Shown: piece by piece, positions 1-6,458 of the stretch | Layout of the letters: each line of letters begins with the position of its first letter | Numbering within the stretch: position 1 is the first letter of the stretch | NCBI RefSeq assembly: GCF_007828045.1 | Contig: NZ_VITN01000008.1 | Location: 124,001-188,000, forward strand | DNA from: Nitrospirillum amazonense | GTDB lineage: Bacteria > Pseudomonadota > Alphaproteobacteria > Azospirillales > Azospirillaceae | Reading direction: 5' to 3' | DNA length: 64,000 nt | The notes under the pieces: generated by a model | Seen by the model: only the letters and a program-made list of their open reading frames with translations | Told to the model about the DNA's origin: nothing | The model's database searches: none | Translations under genes and position numbers: made by a program

Positions 1-522
1 GGGGGCCGCCAGGCCCGCCACCTGCACGGTGGTGCGGGCGGGCTTGTTGGGTTGTTCGGCCGTGCCGAAGAACTGCGTGTAGCCGGACATCATGCCGGCG
101 AAATCCATCTTGCCGTCATGGGCCGGATCGCCCACCAGATAGACGTGCATCATGACCACGTCGCCCAGGGTCAGTTTCTGGGCGGCCAGCGCCTCCTTGA
201 TCTTGTTCAGGGTGCTGACGGTCTGGGTGGCGGTGTCGCCATAGGCCTGCGGGCTGCCCTTGGGCGCGCTGGGGTCGGCCACCGACGGCGTCATGCCGCT
301 GAGGTACACCACATCCGATCCCGCCGGCACGGATATGGCCGCGGAGATGGGGAAGCCGCCGGCGGCGTCGGTGCGGGTGATGGGCTGCTTGGCCGTCGCC
401 GTTCCGCTGGATGAAATGATGCCGGCTTCGGTGATGATGCCGGCCAGCACGGCGGTCAGGGCCAGGGCACCCAGGAAGCGGGCCATGCGGCGCTCGGGGC
501 TGCGGGTGGAATGGGTGGTCAA
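1..522 (-). CDS. RidA (YjgF/UK114) family protein, 3' end cut by window
   Basis: The reading frame runs off the left edge, so the C-terminus is missing (174 codons present). The middle and end match the RidA fold, including a stretch reading VVYLSGMTPS and a later RTTVQVAGL, the usual place of the conserved Arg. RidA proteins deaminate reactive enamine/imine intermediates or act as related hydrolases. Here the N-terminus has a hydrophobic segment (about residues 15-35) that looks like a signal peptide, so this one is probably exported to the periplasm, unlike classical cytosolic RidA. I chose the TTG at 522 because AGGAG lies 9 bases upstream; an in-frame ATG at 486 is the alternative and would still keep the hydrophobic segment. 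No partner gene is next to it. Confidence 0.8.
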   Translation of the reverse strand, partial: MTTHSTRSPERRMARFLGALALTAVLAGIITEAGIISSSGTATAKQPITRTDAAGGFPISAAISVPAGSDVVYLSGMTPSVADPSAPKGSPQAYGDTATQTVSTLNKIKEALAAQKLTLGDVVMMHVYLVGDPAHDGKMDFAGMMSGYTQFFGTAEQPNKPARTTVQVAGLAAP

Positions 523-1367
523 GGCAAGGCTCTCCTGTTCCGTTTTTTATGGTCCTGTATCGACGGACGCCTGCCGCCTGACGGCGTGCGCCCATGCCAC
601 TTTTGATTTCAAGTGGCGGGACTTGTCGTCTCCGGCCCGCCGGGCCGGGCCCGGCGGGCGGAGTGGGGTAGTTGGCGGCGGCTTCGGATGTGTGCGTCGC
701 ACAATTTCCGTGATGTCGCCGGTACAGGGGTGCGCTGCCGGGTCAGCGCCGCGCGCGGCTCCCGGGGCATGTCCTCATGCTATGGTTGATGGGGGTGTAA
801 CGGGAAATGATCGCCGAAAATATGAATGGCCGCCCGCGTGGACGGCCATATCCGCAATATAATTAGAAAGATAGAGCGTATCGTGAGGCAGAATCTTGCC
901 GGCGTTCCGGCCAATCACCAGATCAGCGCGACCTGGAGTCCGGAAAATATTTTTGACAATGATGGTGACGGCCCGTTTCGTCATGCGTCTCTGTCAAATT
1001 GAGGAGTGGATGGAAGTCTGCTCGCGTTTCTCTTTATCGACCCAACTGCCAAAACCCTGGTTCCAGCCCCCATTTCAGGGGGATGAGACCGTTTTCACTC
1101 TGTCAGGGTTTATCAGCAATAACCGGGCCAGTTCGTTCGCGGCTGCGATATGAGGCATTTCGGCCGAGGCGGCGGCGAACCGGGCGCACAGCGATTGGGC
1201 AATTCAGGATTGTTACAGGCATGTTGCCGCAAAGCTGTGCAGACGCGGCAGGCCTGTAAAGCTTTAGGCTGTGGGGGGCTGACTGTCGGGAACGACACTG
1301 GACAGTCCGGTCGCCTGCTGTAAGCAGAAAGGAACCCCACGCGACCACTATTCCCGACGCCCTTTCG
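523..1367. other. 845-bp stretch without a convincing gene
   Basis: This gap holds the divergent upstream regions of the RidA gene and the MFS gene. It is less GC-rich than its surroundings, notably around 790-1030. Short open frames exist (for example 775-984 on the minus strand, 69 codons) but have weak ribosome sites and no recognisable domain. I see no RNA gene or clear terminator here. Confidence 0.5.
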
Positions 1368-2645
1368 ATGCGCCTGCTGAAACCTTTGGCCCATGGCCCC
1401 ATCGCCCGTCTATGGGGCGCGTTGTCGCTGTCGGCGGTGGGGGACCAGTTGCACCAAATGGCGCTGGTCTGGTTGGCCGTGGGGCTGGTGGGGCCGGACA
1501 CCGGGTATGTCGCGGCGGCCGACACGGTGGCGCTGATGGCGGTGGCGCTGCTGGCTGGCGCCTGGGTGGAACGCTGGGACCAAGGCAGCGTCATGATGGC
1601 GGCCGACTTGGCGCGCGCCGGCTTGGCGGCGGTGCCGGTACTGGCGGCGCTGACCGGCCATCTCACCCTGTGGACCCTGGTGGTGCCGTCGGTGGCGCTG
1701 TCCGCTTTGGCGGGGCTGTTCGATCCGGCGCTGCAGGCCTCGCTGCCGCGGCTGACGACGGATCGCAGCCTGCTGGCCGCCACCAACGCCCTGTTCGATG
1801 GCACCTTGCGTCTGGCGCGCCTGGTCGGTCCCACCCTGGCGGGTGCCCTGGCGACGCTGATGCCGCCGGTGGCGCTGATGGGGGTGAACGGCCTCAGCTT
1901 CCTGGCATCGGCCTGCGCCGTGTTCAGTGTCCGGTCGCACATCGCCGACCCCGCCGAGAGGGCGCCCGCGCGCGCGGCGGCGGCGGCGGACACCCTCGCG
2001 GGGCGTTTGCTGGCCGGCTGGCGCCTGGTGCGGCGCGAGCCGCCCTTCACCTATCTGCTGTGGCGCAGCGGCCTGACCGGCGGCCTGTGGACGCTGACCA
2101 TTTGGCTGGCGCTACCGCTGCTGGTGAGCCAGCGGGCTTTGGCCGGATTCGGCCTCAGCGGCCTGTCCGCCCTGGCCCTGCTGTTCTCGGCCTATGGCGC
2201 CGGCAACCTGGTCAGCAACCTGGTGGTGGGCAGCCTGCCGCCGGGGGGCGTGCTGACCCGCCGGCCCATGGCCCTGGTGATCGCGGGCGACGTTCTGGTG
2301 GGCGGCGGCTTCGTCCTCATGGCGCTGGCCACGTTCGTGCCGGCGCCATGGACTTTGCCCGCCATCGCGCTGTCGGCCGTGGCCACGGCCACGGGCGGCC
2401 CGGTGTGCCAAATCCCCCTGACCACCCTCCGCCAGACGCGATTCAGCGGGGGCGAGATCGCCGCCGTCTTCCGCCTGTTTCTGGTGCTGGACTGCCTGGG
2501 GACGCTGGTGGCCATGACGGCGGCACCGACGTTGCTGAACCTCCTGCCCACACCCCTGGTCATGGCCGTGTGTGGCGCCGTCATCTTGGGCACGGCACTG
2601 ATTTTCGGCCGGCGGGCGGACCGGCACACCACGGTTGCGGGCTAG
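1368..2645 (+). CDS. MFS transporter, EntS/MFS_3-like exporter
   Basis: A 425-residue, strongly hydrophobic protein with about 12 predicted membrane segments. The N-terminus (ALSLSAVGDQLHQMALVW) resembles the first helix of the MFS_3 branch that includes the enterobactin exporter EntS and macrolide-efflux-like proteins. A central cytoplasmic loop around residues 190-215 is Ala/Arg-rich. The family exports small molecules using the proton gradient; the substrate cannot be read from the sequence. It stands alone, 143 bp before the LysE gene on the same strand, and no siderophore genes are nearby, so an iron role is not supported. Confidence 0.85.
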   Translation: MRLLKPLAHGPIARLWGALSLSAVGDQLHQMALVWLAVGLVGPDTGYVAAADTVALMAVALLAGAWVERWDQGSVMMAADLARAGLAAVPVLAALTGHLTLWTLVVPSVALSALAGLFDPALQASLPRLTTDRSLLAATNALFDGTLRLARLVGPTLAGALATLMPPVALMGVNGLSFLASACAVFSVRSHIADPAERAPARAAAAADTLAGRLLAGWRLVRREPPFTYLLWRSGLTGGLWTLTIWLALPLLVSQRALAGFGLSGLSALALLFSAYGAGNLVSNLVVGSLPPGGVLTRRPMALVIAGDVLVGGGFVLMALATFVPAPWTLPAIALSAVATATGGPVCQIPLTTLRQTRFSGGEIAAVFRLFLVLDCLGTLVAMTAAPTLLNLLPTPLVMAVCGAVILGTALIFGRRADRHTTVAG

Positions 2646-2788
2646 GGTCGCGGCGGTTACGCTCCTTCCCTCCGCGTGACTGGCGCAGGCCCCGGAACGG
2701 GGCTGGATGGGGCACCATCGGGAAGCGCGGACGCACCTTCGTGCCGCACGCCTGGGCCATCCACCCCTTTGAAGGGAAAGGGCGCCCC

Positions 2789-3547
2789 ATGCTTGCCAGC
2801 TTGATCCCCATCCTCGTCGCTTTGCTGCTGGGGGCCATGGCCCCCGGCCCCAGCTTCGTGTTGGTCACCCGCACCGCCGTCACCCAGTCTCGCCGCAACG
2901 GCCTGGCCGCCGCCGTGGGCATGGGTGTGGGCGGTACCTTCTTCGGAACCCTGGCCCTGCTGGGCCTGACCGCGCTGCTGACCCAGGTGGCATGGCTGAA
3001 CATGGCGCTGCGCCTGGCGGGCGGCCTCTATCTGCTCTATCTCGCCCTGCGCATGTGGCGCGGGGCGGGCACGCCCCTGGGCAAGGCTGCGGGCACGCCC
3101 CTGGGCAAGGCTGCGGGCACGCCCCTGGGCAAGGCTGCGGGCACGCCCCTGGGCAAGGCTGCGGGCACGCCCCCGGCCACGGGCGCGGGCACGCCGGCCG
3201 ACGGCCGCGCGCCGTCCCTGGCCCGGGCCTTCGTCGTGGCGCTGGCGACCCAGCTCAGCAATCCCAAGACCGCCATCGCCTACGCCAGCATTTTCGCCGC
3301 CCTCTTGCCCACCCAGTCCGAGTTTGGGGGGCCGCCGCCCCACCTGCCGCTGTTCCTGCCGCCGGTCATCTTCCTGATCGAAGCCGGCTGGTACAGCGTC
3401 GTGGCCCTGGCCTTTTCGCTGGAAGCGCCACGCCGGGCCTATCTGAGGGCCAAGGGCGGCATTGACCGCGTGACCGGCACCGTCATGGGGGCGTTGGGTC
3501 TGCGCCTGATGGCCGACGCCGTGCGCGACGCGGCCCTGGCGCGCTGA
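2789..3547 (+). CDS. LysE/RhtB family amino-acid exporter with an octapeptide repeat insert
   Basis: A 252-residue protein. The start (LIPILVALLLGAMAPGPSFVLVTR) is the typical LysE/RhtB opening, with the conserved PGP motif, and the C-terminal half contains LSNPKTAIAYASIF, the usual N-P-K motif. The ATG at 2789 follows GAAGGGAAAG. The family exports amino acids or homoserine lactone across the inner membrane. Between the third membrane segment and the conserved Arg-Ala-Phe region (residues about 93-130) lies an unusual cytoplasmic loop made of four exact copies of the octapeptide AGTPLGKA followed by degenerate AGTP units. Family members normally have a short charged loop here. Function is probably retained because the frame is preserved. 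Confidence 0.88.
   Translation: MLASLIPILVALLLGAMAPGPSFVLVTRTAVTQSRRNGLAAAVGMGVGGTFFGTLALLGLTALLTQVAWLNMALRLAGGLYLLYLALRMWRGAGTPLGKAAGTPLGKAAGTPLGKAAGTPLGKAAGTPPATGAGTPADGRAPSLARAFVVALATQLSNPKTAIAYASIFAALLPTQSEFGGPPPHLPLFLPPVIFLIEAGWYSVVALAFSLEAPRRAYLRAKGGIDRVTGTVMGALGLRLMADAVRDAALAR
3065..3160 (+). repeat. 24-bp tandem repeat, four exact copies, inside the LysE gene
   Basis: Units lie at 3065-3088, 3089-3112, 3113-3136 and 3137-3160 and are identical; a 12-bp partial fifth unit follows at 3161-3172. Each unit encodes AGTPLGKA, so gain or loss of a unit keeps the frame. The exact identity points to recent slippage or strong concerted evolution. Confidence 0.97.
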
Positions 3548-3568
3548 CGCCGCGATTGGGTCGGGAAG

Positions 3569-3592
3569 GGGTGGGCGCGTCCGCGCCCACCC
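3569..3592. terminator. Stem-loop between convergent genes
   Basis: A perfect 11-bp inverted repeat (GGGTGGGCGCG, 2-base centre, CGCGCCCACCC) sits between the ends of the LysE gene (+) and the acetoacetate decarboxylase gene (-). There is no T-tract on either side, so it may be a bidirectional but Rho-assisted terminator, or a 3'-end stabiliser. Confidence 0.5.
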
Positions 3593-3600
3593 GAGCCGTA

Positions 3601-4344
3601 TCAGGCCAGGTAGTCGTGCAACACCCGGCCGAAGGGCAGGGTGAAGTCCACGACCTGGTGGCGGCCGCCGACGATGCGGCGTACCGGCAGGTCGGCCACG
3701 CGGCAATTGACATGGGGCATCAGGTGCAGGCGGGCCGGGCCGTCCCAGGCGCCGTGGACATGCACGTCGGTCAGGTTGTAGCCCACCAGCTGGGCCACCT
3801 TGGGGCCGCCGTCCACGTCGGGAATGAACTTCAGGTTCACGTTCAGCTTGCCGATGCCCTTGGCCACCTCATCCAGCCGGTCGGCCAGACTGAAGTGCTT
3901 GTAGGTCATGGTGCCCATGGCCACGCGCTCCTCGTCATAGTGCAGCGTGCCGGTCAGGGTGTCCTTCTGCACCTTCAGGCGGGGGATGCCATACTTCTTG
4001 GGGAAGCCCCAGATCTCGCGGCCGGCGGTGATGGGCGGCTCATCGTCCAGGTACATCTGGACGGAGAAATTGCACGGTTCGCCATTAAATTGCGCGACGA
4101 TGCCGGTCCCGCTCTCCTCATAATCGCCGAAGCCCGAGCTGTCCGGCATCTTCATCCATTCATAGAAGCACAGGTTGCCCGGCGCCGGCTCCAGCGGTTC
4201 CGGCAGGGCCCGGCGGATGGCCTCCGGATCGCTTTCATAGGTGATGATCAGATATTCGCGGCGAATGAAGCGGTAGGGGCCCCGGGGATAGCTGGGGCTG
4301 AACAGGGGCATGGAACTGGCGGAGAGGATCTCGTCACGATTCAT
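3601..4344 (-). CDS. adc: Acetoacetate decarboxylase family protein
   Basis: 247 residues, very close to the 244 of the clostridial enzyme. The segment GREIWGFPKKYG places a Lys-Lys pair at 116-117; in characterised acetoacetate decarboxylase the Schiff-base lysine and the lysine that lowers its pKa form such a pair at 115-116. The enzyme converts acetoacetate to acetone and CO2. Members of the wider family act on other beta-keto acids, so the substrate is inferred. The ATG at 4344 is preceded by GGGAG. The gene stands alone, and no CoA-transferase lies beside it; AtoE (short-chain fatty acid uptake) is 25 kb away. Confidence 0.88.
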   Translation of the reverse strand: MNRDEILSASSMPLFSPSYPRGPYRFIRREYLIITYESDPEAIRRALPEPLEPAPGNLCFYEWMKMPDSSGFGDYEESGTGIVAQFNGEPCNFSVQMYLDDEPPITAGREIWGFPKKYGIPRLKVQKDTLTGTLHYDEERVAMGTMTYKHFSLADRLDEVAKGIGKLNVNLKFIPDVDGGPKVAQLVGYNLTDVHVHGAWDGPARLHLMPHVNCRVADLPVRRIVGGRHQVVDFTLPFGRVLHDYLA

Positions 4345-4577
4345 GTCGGCACTACTCCCAGGCGTTCGGGGCCTAAAGGGGGGAAGCACCGGGATCGGTC
4401 GACAGGCGGGATGGTGGCTGGACCTTGGCGGCGGACCGATACCCGGACAAAGGGATGGCCAGGATGGCGGATGCATTCCCGGAAAACCATTCCCTGCCCG
4501 AGTAATTTTTGTTGCGCCGCATCAAAACAATGGGGCACGGGGGCGGCGGATGGCCGCACCCCGTTTTCCCAGTCTTA

Positions 4578-5192
4578 TCAATAACCGACGGTGAAGCGGC
4601 GGTTGGCGTGGGCGGGATTCTCCACCTCATCCACCAGGGCGACCGCGAAATCCTCGTAGCTGACCTGGCTCTTGCCCGTGGCATCGACCAGCAGCTGGTC
4701 GTCGGCCAGGCGGAACCGGCCGGTGCGGTCCCCGGCGAAGAAGAAGGCGGACGGCGACAGGAAGGTCCACTCCACTCCGGTGTCGCCTTGGCGCAGCGCG
4801 TTCAGCACGTCGCGGCCGGCGCCGGCCTCCACCTTGTAGGCGGCCGGGAATTCCGGCGTGTCGATCAGCGCCAGGCCCGGCGCCACCTCCAGCGAGCCGG
4901 CGCCGCCCACCATCAGCAGGCGCTTCACGCCGGCGCTCTTGATGGCGCTGAGCAGCGAGGACAGGTCCAGGCCCTGGAACCGGGTGCTGCTGATGACGGC
5001 GTCGTGGCCGGCCAGCAGGGGGGCCAGGCCGGCGGCGTCGCCGGTGTCGCCGGCCTTGGCCGTCACGCCGTCTTGGGGCCGCACCTTGGCCACGTCGCGG
5101 GCGATGGCGGTGACGGTGTGGCCGCGGCGGCGCAGCTCCGCCAGGATGCGGGTGCCGACATTGCCGGTGGCGCCGATCAGGGCGATCTTCAT
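4578..5192 (-). CDS. NAD(P)-binding Rossmann protein, atypical SDR (NmrA/YwnB-like)
   Basis: 204 residues. The N-terminus MKIALIGATGNVGTRIL carries the GATGNVG dinucleotide-binding motif of atypical SDRs of the NAD(P)H-binding/NmrA group. No Tyr-x-x-x-Lys active site is obvious, which is usual for this group, whose members are redox sensors or quinone/flavin reductases. The gene is divergent from an HxlR regulator 173 bp away, a common pairing for electrophile- or quinone-response reductases, so it is probably the regulator's target. The ATG follows GGAGACATCCCC. Confidence 0.85.
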   Translation of the reverse strand: MKIALIGATGNVGTRILAELRRRGHTVTAIARDVAKVRPQDGVTAKAGDTGDAAGLAPLLAGHDAVISSTRFQGLDLSSLLSAIKSAGVKRLLMVGGAGSLEVAPGLALIDTPEFPAAYKVEAGAGRDVLNALRQGDTGVEWTFLSPSAFFFAGDRTGRFRLADDQLLVDATGKSQVSYEDFAVALVDEVENPAHANRRFTVGY

Positions 5193-5240
5193 GGGGATGT
5201 CTCCGGTTTAAGCGCTGGCGAACCGTCGCGCAGCGGACTA

Positions 5241-5257
5241 GGTTACGTTCGGTAACC
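5241..5257. promoter_or_regulatory. Candidate HxlR operator
   Basis: GGTTAC, five bases, GTAACC: a perfect 6-bp inverted repeat between the divergent reductase gene and the HxlR gene. A partial second copy (GGTTACC then TACC) lies at 5307-5324. HxlR-type dimers bind short dyads of this kind; the assignment is inferred from position and symmetry. Confidence 0.5.
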
Positions 5258-5365
5258 AGATGCCATTTTGGCTGCCAGGTTTGAAGAAGGCATGTTCCGG
5301 TGCCCTGGTTACCGCGGCATTACCACCGGCGCCGGTATGGATTGGCGCTCAGGACGGAGATACTC

Positions 5366-5803
5366 ATGGACGGACGCACGCCCGAAGCAGCCGTGGAACC
5401 CGTCATCGCCGAGGACGTGGTGGCCGCCGGATATCGCCCCGACGCGGAGGATGGCGTTTGCCCGGTGCGCGACGTGCTGGACCGCCTGGGCGACGCGTGG
5501 AGCGTGTTGGTCATTCGTCACCTGGATGGGGGCCCCGCCCGTTTCAACGCCCTGCGCCGCGCCATCGACGGCATCTCCCAACGCATGCTGGCGCAGACCC
5601 TGCGCAAGCTGGAACGCGACGGCCTGGCCCGCCGTACGGTGTTCCCCACCACCCCGCCGCAAGTGGAATACGACCTGACCGACCTGGGCCGCAGTTTCTC
5701 CACCCATCTGGCGCACCTGGCCCAATGGGCCGCCCTGCACCAGCCCGCCATCCGCGCCAGCCGCCGGGCTTATGATGCCGCGTCCGGCGACGACGGCGCG
5801 TGA
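5366..5803 (+). CDS. HxlR-family winged-helix regulator
   Basis: 145 residues. The segment starting VCPVRDVLDRLGDAWSVLVI is the diagnostic opening of the HxlR winged helix, followed by RFNALRRAIDGISQRMLAQTLRKLERDGL (recognition helix region) and the wing with PPQVEYDLTDLG. Cys at about residue 31 (VCPV) is where redox- and quinone-sensing members such as YodB or HypR carry their reactive cysteine. The ATG at 5366 is preceded by GGACGGAGA. It probably regulates the divergent NAD(P)-binding protein and itself. Confidence 0.9.
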   Translation: MDGRTPEAAVEPVIAEDVVAAGYRPDAEDGVCPVRDVLDRLGDAWSVLVIRHLDGGPARFNALRRAIDGISQRMLAQTLRKLERDGLARRTVFPTTPPQVEYDLTDLGRSFSTHLAHLAQWAALHQPAIRASRRAYDAASGDDGA

Positions 5804-5934
5804 CGGCTGAGGCACCGCGCCGCTGCGACACTATGTCGCTCAATCGCGACGTCCTTAACCATATTCATGCGATGATTCACAAATCAGCAACCAATATGCT
5901 CCGGCCATTACTATCTCTTTAGTGGTGACTCCAT

Positions 5935-6381
5935 ATGCATATTCGGTTGGCGCTTGCTGCCACTTTCGCCATATTCAGCCTGTCGGCCTGCTCCTCCATC
6001 ATGGAGGGCACCTCCCAGGAAATCACCGTCAACACCAACCCGGCCGGGGCCAATTGCGCGCTGGAGCGGGAGGGCACGGTCATCGCCCGGGTCAGTCAGA
6101 CCCCGGCGTCGGCCACGGTGAAGAAGACCAAGCACGACATCACCATCCGCTGCAGCAAGGATGGCTTCCAGGAAGCGACCTTCCTGAACAAATCCGGCAC
6201 CGCCGGTGCCACCGTCGGCAATATCCTGGCCGGGGGCGGCATCGGCTGGGCCATCGACAGCGCCAGCGGTGCCGACAACAAGTACGACAGTACGGTGAAC
6301 GTCACCCTGGTGCCGGTGGGCACCGCCGCCCCGGCTCCGACATCCGCCCCGGCGGCGCCAGCCGCCCCAGCTGCGAAGTAA
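5935..6381 (+). CDS. Putative lipoprotein with PEGA-like beta domain
   Basis: 148 residues. A short signal peptide ends in a lipobox (LSAC, Cys19). The mature part contains ITVNTNPAGANCAL, the kind of sequence seen in PEGA domains, then a Gly-rich segment (about residues 85-105, GATVGNILAGGGIGW) that may associate with membrane. The tail is Ala/Pro-rich and ends in repeated APAAP units, probably a flexible linker. Function unknown. The ribosome site is weak. The gene converges on the HAMP protein and shares a terminator with it. Confidence 0.75.
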   Translation: MHIRLALAATFAIFSLSACSSIMEGTSQEITVNTNPAGANCALEREGTVIARVSQTPASATVKKTKHDITIRCSKDGFQEATFLNKSGTAGATVGNILAGGGIGWAIDSASGADNKYDSTVNVTLVPVGTAAPAPTSAPAAPAAPAAK

Positions 6382-6400
6382 GCGGAGCAGTTGGAAAAGC

Positions 6401-6434
6401 AAAAGGGCGGCGGCTGTATGGCCCCCGCCCTTTT
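6401..6434. terminator. Bidirectional Rho-independent terminator
   Basis: AAAAGGGCGG and CCGCCCTTTT form a perfect 10-bp stem with a 14-base loop. The T-run follows on the plus strand, and the A-run before it gives a T-run on the minus strand. It lies between the convergent lipoprotein and HAMP-protein genes and can serve both. Confidence 0.88.
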
Positions 6435-6458
6435 TTATGGCGCCGCGCCGGACGGTCG

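Noticed and set aside
775-984. 69-codon open frame on the minus strand in the first intergenic region
   Set aside because: Weak ribosome site, no domain, and composition unlike nearby coding sequence.
1368-2645. Siderophore exporter assignment for the EntS-like MFS protein
   Set aside because: Similarity is only to the broad MFS_3 branch and no siderophore biosynthesis or uptake gene is nearby.
3065-3172. Tandem repeat considered as a CRISPR array
   Set aside because: Units are directly adjacent with no spacers and lie in frame within a coding sequence.
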